Shown: positions 1 through 7,854, counted from the stretch's first letter. The stretch is DNA of 64,000 nt from Microbacterium sp. HD4P20 (GCF_019449275.2 NZ_JAHZQZ020000022.1:348892-412891), one strand, 5' to 3'. Notes: a model not told the origin generated them from the sequence alone. Numbers and translations are program-made.

Positions 1-85
1 GGAATCTCGTGCCCGGGGCACCACTGGATCGCGCTGCGCGTGAACGTCACGGCCGGCCGCGCCGCTGTCCGCGCACCGAACGCGG
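1..85. other. Left-edge sequence, no gene identified
   Basis: These bases lie downstream of the leftward TetR gene. I see no recognisable protein end, RNA or strong hairpin here; it may include the tail of a gene lying outside the window. Confidence 0.4.
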
Positions 86-688
86 TCAGCGGGGCAGAAG
101 AGCCCGGACCTGGTGCCGGATGTCCGCGAGGAGGTCCTCGACCGAGAGGCCGACGTTCACCGTGGTCGCCATGGTGACGAACATGATGGCCGAAACGACG
201 CGCGCGAGCGTGGCCGCGTCGTCCGGGTCGGTGCGATCGTCGCGCTGCAGGACCGTCGCCACTGCTTCTTCGGTCTGGACCGTGAGAGCGAGGGCGTCAC
301 GATGGTGGGGCTCTTCGGGGTCGCCGAACACGATCTCGCGCAGGTAGGTGCGCCCGTTCTCGATCTGCTTCCGGTTGCATTCCACGACCGGGCGTACCAC
401 CGCCATGACGGCGTCGAGCGGATCCGAGATGCCCTCGGCGGCGGCCCTTCCTTCGATGAGCGCGTCGAAGTAGCTCGAGTTCTGCACGAGCAGGAGAAGC
501 TCGCCCTTGTTCTTGGCGTAGAGGAACAGCGTGCCGGTGCCGATGTCGGCCCTGTCGGCGACCTGCTGCGTCGTGACCTCATCGACGCCGTGCTCTTCGA
601 AAAGCTCACGGGCCGCGGCTGTAATGCGCTCGAGCTTCTCCCGCTTGTTCCGCTCGCGTCGTCCGACCGGCTGAGGGGCGAGCGCCAT
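86..688 (-). CDS. TetR/AcrR-family transcriptional regulator
   Basis: A 200-residue protein with the usual TetR layout: a basic lead, an N-terminal helix-turn-helix at about residues 20-65 (ITAAARELFEEHGVDEVTTQ, then a GTGTLFLYAKNKGELL segment typical of TetR recognition helices), and a C-terminal all-helical ligand and dimer domain. The ATG at 688 has a GGAGGT ribosome site at good spacing. It is probably a repressor sensing a small ligand. The neighbouring leftward hydrolase at 921-1781 is a likely target, because both upstream regions carry a similar ACTCA...TGA..TAA element. The ligand is unknown. Confidence 0.85.
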   Translation of the reverse strand: MALAPQPVGRRERNKREKLERITAAARELFEEHGVDEVTTQQVADRADIGTGTLFLYAKNKGELLLLVQNSSYFDALIEGRAAAEGISDPLDAVMAVVRPVVECNRKQIENGRTYLREIVFGDPEEPHHRDALALTVQTEEAVATVLQRDDRTDPDDAATLARVVSAIMFVTMATTVNVGLSVEDLLADIRHQVRALLPR

Positions 689-718
689 GGCTGGACCTCC
701 GGGAGATATCTTGACCAG

Positions 719-735
719 ACTCAGTTGTGATTAAA
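719..735. promoter_or_regulatory. Candidate TetR element upstream of the tetR gene
   Basis: The sequence ACTCAGTTGTGATTAAA lies 31 nt before the TetR start and matches 12 of 17 positions of the element at 1826-1842 upstream of the adjacent hydrolase. Shared occurrence before two neighbouring genes suggests a common operator, but this is inference from two sites only. Confidence 0.3.
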
Positions 736-920
736 CCCCGAACCGCGTGGGCTCGAATGTGCGTCGGTTCATTATCCATGATGATCGCGCCGTCCGGTGC
801 GATCACCCGACCAGGCTCTTGCGCGGCGCGAGCAAGGTCTACGCGACTGCCCGAACCGCCCGCTCCCTGTGCGGGATGGACGTGGTCATGTGCTCGTCCT
901 CTCGATGACTCGAGCGCCGA

Positions 921-1781
921 TCAGCGCGCCAGGAATTCCACCGCGACGGGAGCGAACTCGCTGTGGAACTGGAAGATGCCGCCGTGCCCGGAGTCGGGAT
1001 AGATGACCAGCTCGGAGCCCGGGATGCGGCGGTGCATGTCGTGTGAAAGAACCGAGGGCACCATCCGGTCGTTGTCGCCGTTGGCGATGAGGGTGGGCTG
1101 CGTCAGCTTCGACAGGTCGGCGGGCGCTGAGCGGCCCCACTTCTTGATCGCCTTCAATTGAGTCTGGAAGCCCTTCATCTTCATCGGGGCATCGCGATCG
1201 ACGGTGCGCTCCTGGAGGCGCTTGATGAATGCTCTCGCCGCGGATTTGCCGGTGGTGTTTCGGTTGAAGAAGAGGAACTCCTTCGGGTCGGACCGGGTCA
1301 GGTTCGCCCGCAGGATGTCGAGGTAGGTGACCCCGGGGAGCTTGTCGATGTCCTGGCCGCCTGCGGGGCCGGTGCCGGTGAGCACCAGCTTGCGGACGAG
1401 CTCGGGATGCTTGACCACGAGCGCCTGGGCAACGAAGCCGCCCAACGAGAACGAGAAGATGTCGATCTCGTCGAAGCCCAAGGCCTTGATGAAGGTGTAG
1501 GCGTCATCGGCCATCGCCTCGACGGAGTCGGGCACCTCGCCGGTGGACGCGCCGACGCCGCGGTTGTCGAAGGTGATGACGTGATGATCCTTCGCGATCG
1601 CGTCGACGATGCGGGGGTCCCAGTTGTCCAGTGTCGCGGCGAGGTGCACGAAGAAGACGACGGGGACGCCGCCCTTCGGTCCCAGTTCGCGGTAGGCGAA
1701 GCTGACGCCGCCGGCAGAGACGGCGCGGGTCGGTGCCTTCGCGTAAGAGGTGATGAGGGGCTGGCTGCTGGTCGTGCTCAT
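921..1781 (-). CDS. Alpha/beta-fold hydrolase
   Basis: A 286-residue single-domain alpha/beta hydrolase. The oxyanion region (VVFFVHLAATLDNWDPRIVD), the nucleophile elbow SFSLGG and the C-terminal SGHGG histidine give a complete triad layout; the elbow starts with Ser rather than the usual Gly. The start is placed at the ATG at 1781, because an AGAGGA ribosome site lies 8 nt upstream; an ATG 21 nt further out lacks one. No signal peptide is visible, so it is cytoplasmic. It resembles haloperoxidase/esterase-type hydrolases, but substrate cannot be inferred. It follows the TetR gene in the same orientation 232 nt away and may be under its control. Confidence 0.85.
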   Translation of the reverse strand: MSTTSSQPLITSYAKAPTRAVSAGGVSFAYRELGPKGGVPVVFFVHLAATLDNWDPRIVDAIAKDHHVITFDNRGVGASTGEVPDSVEAMADDAYTFIKALGFDEIDIFSFSLGGFVAQALVVKHPELVRKLVLTGTGPAGGQDIDKLPGVTYLDILRANLTRSDPKEFLFFNRNTTGKSAARAFIKRLQERTVDRDAPMKMKGFQTQLKAIKKWGRSAPADLSKLTQPTLIANGDNDRMVPSVLSHDMHRRIPGSELVIYPDSGHGGIFQFHSEFAPVAVEFLAR

Positions 1782-1825
1782 GGCGTGATTTCCTCTTGTC
1801 ATCGATCGCTTGTAGATCCGAGCTG

Positions 1826-1842
1826 ACTCAATAATGACTTAA
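1826..1842. promoter_or_regulatory. Candidate TetR element upstream of the hydrolase
   Basis: ACTCAATAATGACTTAA sits in an unusually A+T-rich stretch 45 nt upstream of the hydrolase start and resembles the site at 719-735. It may overlap the hydrolase promoter. Confidence 0.3.
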
Positions 1843-1900
1843 CTCAGTAAGAATCTCAAGCCGGTGCCCATACGGGTGCGGGGGAGCATCGGCCGCGTCC

Positions 1901-1906
1901 TAGGCT
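1901..1906 (+). promoter_or_regulatory. -10 element of a leaderless promoter (MFS gene)
   Basis: TAGGCT ends 6 nt before the GTG at 1913, so transcription should begin at or next to the start codon. The same hexamer and spacing occur before the Tag gene at 57547. No clear ribosome site is present, which fits a leaderless message. Confidence 0.5.
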
Positions 1907-1912
1907 TGCGGA

Positions 1913-3166
1913 GTGAGTTCCGCGTTCTCTCCTGCCCGCCCGCTCTGGCAGGGACGGACCCTCGCCCTCGTCGGCATCGTGCTGTTCGCCTTCTCGCTGC
2001 GATCTGCCGTCGCCTCGCTGTCGCCGCTCTTCGATCACATCGCAGCGGACTTCGACTTGCCGGCGGCGGTCATCGGACTCATCGGCACAGCTCCGCCGGT
2101 CTGCTACGCCGTGTTCGGTCTGCTCACTCCCGGCCTCGAGCGGCGCTTCGGGCTGGAGCGGCTCGCCGTGGCGGCGATGGTCGTCGTAGCCGTCGGCCTC
2201 GTAGCGCGCAGCCTCGCCCCGAACTCCGGCCTGCTGCTGGCGGGCACCGCACTCATCTTCGCCGCCGTCGGCGTCGGCAACATCCTCACGCCGCCACTGG
2301 TCAAGCGGTACTTCCCGGATCGCGTCGGCCTCATGACCACCGTCTTCTCGACGACGATGGCCGTCGCGACCTTCGTGCCCCCGCTGATCGCCGTCCCCTT
2401 GGCGGATGCCTCGACGTGGCACCTCTCGCTGGGACTGTGGGCGGTCTTCGCCGTGGCCGCGGCCGTCCCCTGGATTGGCCTTGCGGTGCGTCGCGCCTCG
2501 TTCGACCGGTCGGAGGCCGAGGCGAAGGGCGACGACATCGAGGCGGCGAGCCCTCAGGTACTCGGGCGCATGTGGCGGCTGCCGCTGGCGTGGGCGCTCC
2601 TGGTGGGCTTCGCGGTGTCGAGCACCCTCGCCTACACGTCGTTCGCGTGGCTGCCGAAGCTGCTGGTCGACGTCGCCGGGGTCACGCCCGCCGTCGCCGG
2701 TGTGCTGCTGGCGCTGTTCGGCTTCATGGGCCTGCCGGCATCCCTCGCGGTGCCGCTACTGGTGACCCGCGGCAATGCGACGCGGGTGCTCTTCGGCGTC
2801 GCAGTGGTGGCCGGACTGGTGGGCATCGCCGGGCTGTTGCTCGCGCCGGCGTTGGCCCCGTGGCTGTGGATCGTGCTGTTCGGCGCGGCGCCGCTGCTGT
2901 TCCCGTTGATCCTGGTGCTGCTCGGCCTCCGCACCCGCACGCACGAGGGCGCCGTCGCGCTGAGCGGGTTCGTCCAGAGCGGCGGCTACGCCATCGCCGC
3001 GCTGTTCCCGGTGGGCATCGGGCTGCTCCATGACGCGACCGGATCCTGGACGGGGCCGCTCATCGTGCTCGCCTGCGTGGTGGCGGCGGCGATCCCGGCC
3101 GGCGTCGTCGCGGCGCGGCCGCACACGGTCGAGGACGAGTGGGAGAGTCGCCACGGTGCCTGGTGA
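1913..3166 (+). CDS. MFS transporter, CynX/NimT type
   Basis: A 417-residue hydrophobic protein with about 12 membrane segments. The N-terminal LRSAVASLSPL segment after the first helix and the IGLIGTAPPVCYAVFGLL stretch are characteristic of the CynX/NimT branch of the major facilitator superfamily, which includes cyanate and 2-nitroimidazole transporters. It probably moves a small organic anion or drug across the cytoplasmic membrane; direction and substrate are unknown. The GTG at 1913 fits a leaderless message. It stands alone, ending 39 nt before the convergent DUF3073 gene. Confidence 0.85.
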   Translation: MSSAFSPARPLWQGRTLALVGIVLFAFSLRSAVASLSPLFDHIAADFDLPAAVIGLIGTAPPVCYAVFGLLTPGLERRFGLERLAVAAMVVVAVGLVARSLAPNSGLLLAGTALIFAAVGVGNILTPPLVKRYFPDRVGLMTTVFSTTMAVATFVPPLIAVPLADASTWHLSLGLWAVFAVAAAVPWIGLAVRRASFDRSEAEAKGDDIEAASPQVLGRMWRLPLAWALLVGFAVSSTLAYTSFAWLPKLLVDVAGVTPAVAGVLLALFGFMGLPASLAVPLLVTRGNATRVLFGVAVVAGLVGIAGLLLAPALAPWLWIVLFGAAPLLFPLILVLLGLRTRTHEGAVALSGFVQSGGYAIAALFPVGIGLLHDATGSWTGPLIVLACVVAAAIPAGVVAARPHTVEDEWESRHGAW

Positions 3167-3205
3167 GGCATCCGTCCCCTCACCAACGACGGATCGCTGC
3201 TCGAG

Positions 3206-3400
3206 CTACGCCTGCGACGAGACGGCCGAGGTCTCGTCTTCGTCCTCGTCCTTGTACTCGTCAGCCCACTTGTCGACGTACGCGTCGTCGCTGGGATGAC
3301 CGAGCTCGCGCTCGAGCGCCGAGTAGTTCACGTTGTACGTGTCGTACTTCAGCTCACGGGCGATCTTGGTGTGCTTCGCCTTCTGACGGCCACGCCCCAT
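3206..3400 (-). CDS. DUF3073 family protein
   Basis: A 64-residue protein that begins MGRGRQKAKHTKIARELKYD, the conserved start of actinobacterial DUF3073 proteins, followed by a short middle and an extremely acidic tail (DEYKDEDEDETSAVSSQA). The ATG at 3400 has a GAGGGGG ribosome site 6-7 nt upstream; an upstream in-frame ATG is not needed. Function in the family is unknown; the basic front and acidic tail suggest a nucleic-acid-linked or flexible protein. It is monocistronic, convergent with the MFS gene and divergent from the universal stress gene. Confidence 0.9.
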   Translation of the reverse strand: MGRGRQKAKHTKIARELKYDTYNVNYSALERELGHPSDDAYVDKWADEYKDEDEDETSAVSSQA

Positions 3401-3592
3401 GCGAGACCCCCTCATATCTGAGTCGCGGGATGTGTGCGGGCATTCAGCCGCCGCAAACCCGGGCATTCACGAATCCGGCTTCAAACCGGTAAGAGTAGCA
3501 TTCAGAATAACACGGAGCCGCGCACCCCGGCGGCCCCGGGGGGTGCGTCACGGGACCCCGAAGGGCGAGACCCGAGAAGGAAGTGCGGACAT

Positions 3593-4132
3593 ATGACCGA
3601 CGAGGCATCCGAGACGGCGAACGACACGACGGCGAACGAGGACCTGCACGGCGCGGTCATCGCGGGTGTCATTCCCGACCAGCCGCCGCGCGTGATCAAG
3701 GAGGCGGCTCGCTACGCGAAGCTGTTCCACGCTCCGCTGGTGATCGTGCATGTCGACGTGACGCGATTCGTCACCTACGAGGACCCCGACGGGTATGTGC
3801 ACTCCGCGCCGATCGATCTCAATATCGCGGCGGGCGAAGGCGACCTGTCGAAGGTGCAGGATGCTGCGGCCTCCGTTTTGAGCGAGTCCGCGATTGAGTG
3901 GACCGTTCGCCAGCTCGTGGGTGATCCCGCGATGGCGATCAAGCACTTCGCCGACCAGATCGATGCCCGCCTGCTCGTGGTCGGCACACGCAAGCGGGGA
4001 ATCGGTGAATCGATCCGGGAATTCTTCACCGGCTCGGTCGGCGCTCGGCTCGCCCACCGCCAGCAGCGCCCGATCCTCGTCGTGCCGCTCGGCGAGCCGG
4101 TCGCCGACGACGAGGACATCTGGCCCGACTGA
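3593..4132 (+). CDS. Universal stress protein (UspA family)
   Basis: A 179-residue single Usp domain. The alpha/beta nucleotide-binding fold starts at about residue 18 (LHGAVIAGVIPDQPPRVIKE) and ends in VVGTRKRGIGESIREFFTGS plus VGARLAHRQQRPILVVP, the G-x2-G-x9-G-S/T phosphate-binding arrangement of ATP-binding Usp proteins. The ATG at 3593 follows a GAAGGAAG ribosome site; the frame is open further upstream but that stretch has no family similarity. The acidic ends are unstructured. It is a cytoplasmic stress factor, transcribed alone and closed by the hairpin at 4143-4184. Confidence 0.9.
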   Translation: MTDEASETANDTTANEDLHGAVIAGVIPDQPPRVIKEAARYAKLFHAPLVIVHVDVTRFVTYEDPDGYVHSAPIDLNIAAGEGDLSKVQDAAASVLSESAIEWTVRQLVGDPAMAIKHFADQIDARLLVVGTRKRGIGESIREFFTGSVGARLAHRQQRPILVVPLGEPVADDEDIWPD

Positions 4133-4142
4133 CCCGCACTCG

Positions 4143-4184
4143 CGTCGCCCCTCCCGCCGCGGGCGAGGCGGGAGAGGGGCGACG
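4143..4184. terminator. Bidirectional hairpin terminator
   Basis: CGTCGCCCCTCCCGCC pairs with the right arm at 4167-4184 across an 8-nt loop, with one 2-nt bulge. It lies between the convergent UspA and PadR genes and probably serves both. No U-tract is present, as is usual in this G+C range. Confidence 0.75.
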
Positions 4185-4195
4185 GGTGTCGCGGC

Positions 4196-4804
4196 TCAGG
4201 GGCGCAGCGCGCGGGTGATGTCGCGGGCGACGCGGTCGAGGTCCGACGACAGCTCGTCGACGAGGGAAGCGGCGAGGTCGCCGCCTCTAGCGACGTGAGT
4301 GCGCAGGTCGCTGCGCACTCGCGCACGGAACTCGTTCACGGCGGCGTCGGCCCGCTGCAGCTGTTCGCGGGCCAGGACCCGCGGGTCGTCGTCGCGGGAC
4401 GGCCGCGGCGCGTGAGCGCGCTCGTCCGTGGTCGCGGCGGCCAGGTCCGCGCGGAGGCTCTTCATCGCTTCGCGCACGCTTCCGCGCACTTCGTCGGCGA
4501 TGAGGCGAACGGAGTCGGCGAGGCCGGCCTCGATGCCCTCGAGCTCTCCAGAACGGGACTCGACTTCGGCGTGACCGGCTTCGGTGATGGCATAGACGGT
4601 CTTGCGGCCGTCGACGGACTTGGACACGAGGCCCTCCTCCTCCAGCTTCGACAGGCGCGGATAGATCGTGCCGGCGCTGGGGGTGTAGGTGCCGCCGGTG
4701 CGATCCGACAGCGCCTGCATGATGTCGTACCCGTGCCGTGGGCCCTCATCGAGCAGATTCAGCAGATACAGGCGCAGGTCGCCGTGAGAGAAGACCGGGG
4801 TCAT
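4196..4804 (-). CDS. PadR-family transcriptional regulator
   Basis: A 202-residue regulator whose N-terminal winged helix (LRLYLLNLLDEGPRHGYDIM, then SAGTIYPRLSKLEEEGLVSK) is diagnostic of PadR; the C-terminal half is a helical dimerisation region. The start chosen is the ATG at 4804, which overlaps the TGA of the upstream DUF4097 gene by one base (TGATG) and has AGGAGG 7 nt ahead; the ATG two codons earlier is too close to that site. It is translationally coupled to DUF4097. The twin palindromes at 5727-5766 upstream of the pair are the obvious autoregulatory operators. Confidence 0.9.
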   Translation of the reverse strand: MTPVFSHGDLRLYLLNLLDEGPRHGYDIMQALSDRTGGTYTPSAGTIYPRLSKLEEEGLVSKSVDGRKTVYAITEAGHAEVESRSGELEGIEAGLADSVRLIADEVRGSVREAMKSLRADLAAATTDERAHAPRPSRDDDPRVLAREQLQRADAAVNEFRARVRSDLRTHVARGGDLAASLVDELSSDLDRVARDITRALRP

Positions 4805-5691
4805 CACCATTCCTCCTCATCCACGCCGGCCGCCGCGTCCGCGTCAGCCGGAGGCGGCGTGGGGACCGCGGCTTGCGCCGCGCGGCGCAGCACCGTCACA
4901 TCAGCCGACACGGTGTTGACCCGCACGTCGGCGAAATTGCCGCTGAGCTCACCGGCCGCACCGGCGAAGTTCGTCGTCGGGCCGGCACCGCGGCCCGACC
5001 GCACTTCGCCGTCGACCTGGACCCGGCCGCTCACGCTGCGGATCACGTAGTTCGCCGGGTAGCCGTCGTCCAGGCGGACGGTGGCGTTGCCGCTCACGGT
5101 GTTGAGGTTGACGCTGCTCGTGTCTCCGGCGGAGTCCACGAGCATGGCGCCTGACACGGTGTCGATGGACGCCCTGCTCAGAGCGCCGGTGGCGGCGATG
5201 TCACCCGACACGCTGTTCGCGCTCAGTGACCCTTCGAGGCCCCGCACCTGCACGTCGCCCGACACGGCGTTGACCCGGAGGTCGCCGGTGAGGCCGTCCA
5301 CGATGATGTCGCCCGAGACGGTGTTGAGCGAGGTGTCGCTGCGCAATCCCGACACGAGCGCGCTCGCGCTGACCACACCCAGATTGAGGGCGACGGCGCG
5401 GGGCACCGCCACGCTGATCTCGGCGCGCGGTCCGCCGGCGCCGAAGTTGCGGAACACCTCGAGGAAGTTGTCCCAGCGCAGTTGAGGATGGTCGATCTCG
5501 AGCAGATCGCCGTTCATCTCGATGCGCAGGTCCTTGACAGTGACGCTGTGCACTTCGATGCGGGCGCCGGGTTCATCGTGGGCGATGACGTCGATCTGGC
5601 CGGCGACAAGGCCGACTTTGAGGGAGCGCACGTTCTCGATGTCGATCACGCGCGTCTCTCCGGGATGGATGATCCACTTCTCCAGAGTCAT
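4804..5691 (-). CDS. DUF4097 beta-strand repeat protein
   Basis: A 295-residue protein made largely of short beta repeats with a recurring T/NxVSGDI/V core (DTSLNTVSGDIIVDG, LRVNAVSGDVQVRG, LSANSVSGDIAATG and others), the hallmark of DUF4097 solenoids. No signal peptide or membrane segment is visible, so it appears cytoplasmic. The ATG at 5691 has a GATAGGAG ribosome site; the frame extends upstream through the operator region but not plausibly as protein. DUF4097 genes next to PadR regulators are a recurring pair in actinobacteria and may act as a co-sensor. The tail is proline- and acid-rich. Confidence 0.85.
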   Translation of the reverse strand: MTLEKWIIHPGETRVIDIENVRSLKVGLVAGQIDVIAHDEPGARIEVHSVTVKDLRIEMNGDLLEIDHPQLRWDNFLEVFRNFGAGGPRAEISVAVPRAVALNLGVVSASALVSGLRSDTSLNTVSGDIIVDGLTGDLRVNAVSGDVQVRGLEGSLSANSVSGDIAATGALSRASIDTVSGAMLVDSAGDTSSVNLNTVSGNATVRLDDGYPANYVIRSVSGRVQVDGEVRSGRGAGPTTNFAGAAGELSGNFADVRVNTVSADVTVLRRAAQAAVPTPPPADADAAAGVDEEEW

Positions 5692-5726
5692 GCTGCTACT
5701 CCTATCGTTTCTGAATTCGGCGGGAT

Positions 5727-5766
5727 GCGATATATCGCGTGAGGGTGAGTCTAACACGATATATCG
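5727..5766. promoter_or_regulatory. Twin palindromic operators for the PadR operon
   Basis: Two copies of the perfect palindrome CGATATATCG lie at 5728-5737 and 5757-5766, centres 29 bp apart (the first extends to GCGATATATCGC). Between them, on the minus strand, sits a possible TAGACT -10 hexamer. Placement on both sides of the promoter suggests repression by a PadR dimer pair. A+T-rich palindromes of this kind stand out strongly against the surrounding sequence. Confidence 0.65.
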
Positions 5767-5796
5767 CGAGACGGAGAGGATGGATCGGCTTCCCAT

Positions 5797-5827
5797 TTGA
5801 CATTGACGCAGCGTCAACCTCTAGCGT
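5797..5827 (+). promoter_or_regulatory. MerR-type promoter with 19-bp spacer and central dyad
   Basis: TTGACA at 5797-5802 and TAGCGT at 5822-5827 are separated by 19 bp, the stretched spacing used by MerR-activated promoters. The spacer contains the near-continuous dyad TTGACGC-A-GCGTCAA (5803-5817). The predicted start of transcription falls at the ATG at 5835, giving a leaderless, self-regulated merR message. Confidence 0.7.
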
Positions 5828-5834
5828 GAAGCGC

Positions 5835-6614
5835 ATGGAAGAGAACGAGTGGTCGATCCAGCAGATCGCCAAGCTCGCCGGAACGACGAGCCGCACCCTG
5901 CGGCACTACGACGACATCGGCCTGCTTCGGCCGTCCAGCATCGGCCACAACGGCTACCGCTACTACGACCAGGCCGCGCTCGTGCGCCTGCAACGCATCC
6001 TGCTGCTGCGCGAACTCGGGCTCGGTCTGCCGCAGATCACGGACGTGCTCCAGCGCGAGGCATCCGAAGAACACGCCCTGCAGAGCCACCTCGCGTGGCT
6101 GCGGCAGGAGCAGGACCGGCTGGCGCGACAGATCGCGTCGGTCGAAACCACGATCACTGCACTGAGAGGAGGTGAACGATTGATGGCAGAGAACATGTTC
6201 GACGGCTTCGACCACACCCAGTACAAGGCGGAGGTCGAGGGGCGCTGGGGCAAGAAGGCTTACGCAGACAGCGACCGCTGGTGGCGCTCGATGAGCGCCG
6301 ATGAGAAGGCCGCATGGCAGCAGCGGGTATCCGACCTCGGCCGCGACTGGATCGCGGCAGCCGAGGCGGGCATCGCCCCCGACAGTGACGAGGCGCAGGC
6401 CCTGGCCGAGCGTCACGTGGACTGGCTGACCGGCGTGCCCGGCACGCCCGCCGCGGTCCCGGGCGGAGACGTCAAGGGCTACGTCATCGGTCTCGGCGAG
6501 ATGTACGTGGCCGACGAGCGTTTCGGCGCGAATTACGCGACGAGCGACGGCGGCACCGCCGGTGCCGAGTTCGTACGTGACGCGCTCCGCGTCTACGCAG
6601 AGGCGAACCTCTAG
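5835..6614 (+). CDS. MerR-family regulator with TipAS ligand domain
   Basis: A 259-residue TipAL-like protein. Residues about 5-75 are a MerR winged helix (SIQQIAKLAGTTSRTLRHYD, IGLLRPSSIGHNGYRYYD), followed by a coiled dimer helix to about 110, then a TipAS/albicidin-type antibiotic-recognition domain from about 117 (FDGFDHTQYKAEVEGRWG to the end). The ATG at 5835 lies at the predicted transcript start. A perfect Shine-Dalgarno and an in-frame ATG at 6183 allow a second, 143-residue product made of the ligand domain alone, as known for tipA of Streptomyces. It likely senses bulky peptide antibiotics and activates its own promoter. Confidence 0.9.
   Translation: MEENEWSIQQIAKLAGTTSRTLRHYDDIGLLRPSSIGHNGYRYYDQAALVRLQRILLLRELGLGLPQITDVLQREASEEHALQSHLAWLRQEQDRLARQIASVETTITALRGGERLMAENMFDGFDHTQYKAEVEGRWGKKAYADSDRWWRSMSADEKAAWQQRVSDLGRDWIAAAEAGIAPDSDEAQALAERHVDWLTGVPGTPAAVPGGDVKGYVIGLGEMYVADERFGANYATSDGGTAGAEFVRDALRVYAEANL
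6167..6185 (+). promoter_or_regulatory. Internal ribosome site and start for a TipAS-like short form
   Basis: AGGAGGTGA at 6167-6175 is a full anti-SD match, 7 nt before an ATG at 6183 that is in frame with the MerR gene (codon 117). It would yield the ligand-binding domain without the DNA-binding domain. Confidence 0.6.
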
Positions 6615-6638
6615 CCCGCACACCGGGTGACAAACGAG

Positions 6639-6671
6639 CGGATGCCGCGGCCGATGTGGCCGCGGCATCCG
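6639..6671. terminator. Bidirectional hairpin terminator
   Basis: CGGATGCCGCGGCC and its perfect complement form a 14-bp stem around a 5-nt loop. It lies between the merR gene and the convergent small membrane protein gene. Its arms contain the genome-frequent GGATGCC word and resemble those of the terminator at 27841-27887. Confidence 0.8.
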
Positions 6672-6695
6672 TCATTCGGTCTGCGGGGTCGGACG

Positions 6696-6860
6696 TCAGG
6701 TGTTCCGGCTCCCGCTGATGACCCTGAACAGGAACGCGATGAGCGCGATCACTCCGACGATGAGCGCCACCCACAGCAGCCAGCTCAGTGCCGAGTTGAG
6801 GCCGCCGACGATCGCGAGGATGATCGCGACGACGATGATGATGATCAAGGCGAGGTTCAT
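6696..6860 (-). CDS. Small two-helix membrane protein
   Basis: A 54-residue, almost wholly hydrophobic protein with two membrane helices (NLALIIIIVVAIILAIVGGL and ALSWLLWVALIVGVIALIAF) and a short basic tail RVISGSRNT. The ATG at 6860 has an AAGGAG ribosome site 6 nt upstream, which strongly supports translation; the long upstream frame is not coding-like. Similar tiny two-helix proteins occur in actinobacteria without assigned function. It is monocistronic and convergent with merR. Confidence 0.75.
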   Translation of the reverse strand: MNLALIIIIVVAIILAIVGGLNSALSWLLWVALIVGVIALIAFLFRVISGSRNT

Positions 6861-7047
6861 GGAGGTTCTCCTTCTCCGTCGTCGATGCGCGGGGTAGCGC
6901 ACCGGATGCCTCATGGGCACGCTCCGAGCTTGGCACTGCGCGGAGTGTCGGGCGTAGGGGGTTGACGCGGTTCCCGCGCCAGTGATAGGTCGCGGAGATC
7001 GCCGCAGATGCGTCATCGCGGTGCACATCCGCAGGGGGATCAGGGCC

Positions 7048-7620
7048 TCATGGCGCCCGCTGCAGCTCCTCGTCGACCGGACACTCAGCGGAATCTTCGG
7101 GGCTGCCCGGCTCGAGGCCGTCGAGATACTCCAGGCATCCTCCGAGGACGGGGACTTCCTCGACGGTTCCCGCGGATTGGCCGGCTTGGAAGTACATCTC
7201 CACCATCGATCCGGGGATCGCGTCGAGGCCTTCGATCACCGGCGGATCCTGGAGCCATGGGTAGTCCCCGAAACTCACCGTCGACTCAGCCGGGATGAGG
7301 ATCTCGAGGTTCGTGCCTGAGGACTCGCCCACCACGATGTGAAGCATGTGTTCATCATCGGTGTTGTTGACGATGGCGGCGATGAGGCTCCCCTCCGTCC
7401 CAGCTTCGTTGGCGACGACCAGGACGTTGCGCACGGCGAGCGGACCGACTCCCTCGATGTTCACGCCATCGCCAGACGAGAAGCGATAGACGTCGGGGTC
7501 GGCAGGAAATCGAACCTGCCCGAGCTCCCCGGCGAATCCACACCCGGTGATCCCCAGCAGGACCGCGCCGACCGCGGAAACCGCAGCAAGCCGTCGAGCG
7601 AAATGTCCTTCACGTTGCAC
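7048..7620 (-). CDS. Predicted lipoprotein of unknown function
   Basis: A 190-residue secreted lipoprotein. After a short basic lead (HFARRLA) comes a hydrophobic core and the lipobox ITGC with the acylated Cys at residue 27 of the chosen start. The mature part has a beta-rich region (VRNVLVVANEAGTEGSLIAA, IVNNTDDEHMLHIVVGESSG) resembling small copper-chaperone-like or immunoglobulin-like lipoproteins, but no metal-binding His/Met set is convincing. The GTG at 7620 is preferred because GGAGGAG lies 6 nt upstream; ATGs 15 and 27 nt earlier lack such a site. It is anchored on the outer face of the membrane. Confidence 0.75.
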   Translation of the reverse strand: MQREGHFARRLAAVSAVGAVLLGITGCGFAGELGQVRFPADPDVYRFSSGDGVNIEGVGPLAVRNVLVVANEAGTEGSLIAAIVNNTDDEHMLHIVVGESSGTNLEILIPAESTVSFGDYPWLQDPPVIEGLDAIPGSMVEMYFQAGQSAGTVEEVPVLGGCLEYLDGLEPGSPEDSAECPVDEELQRAP

Positions 7621-7854
7621 GAGTCGCTCCTCCATGGGGTCATCCACCTGTCAGCGGTAGAACGGATAGTCCGGGTGCCGGGTGATCGAGGTGATCGCAT
7701 CCACCGGAATGAGGGTGATCTCTTGGCCGATCCCGGGGAATCCCCTGAGGCGACCTCCAAGAACCGCCCCTTGCGGTCGGTCGCGTCGATGAGCAGGTCA
7801 GCTCCCGAGACGGAGGCGTACCTCCGCCTCGGGAGTGCCCATGGGATCTCAGGG

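Noticed and set aside
3434..3592. Upstream extension of the universal stress protein
   Set aside because: Although in frame, it precedes the clear ribosome site and the family start and has non-protein-like composition.
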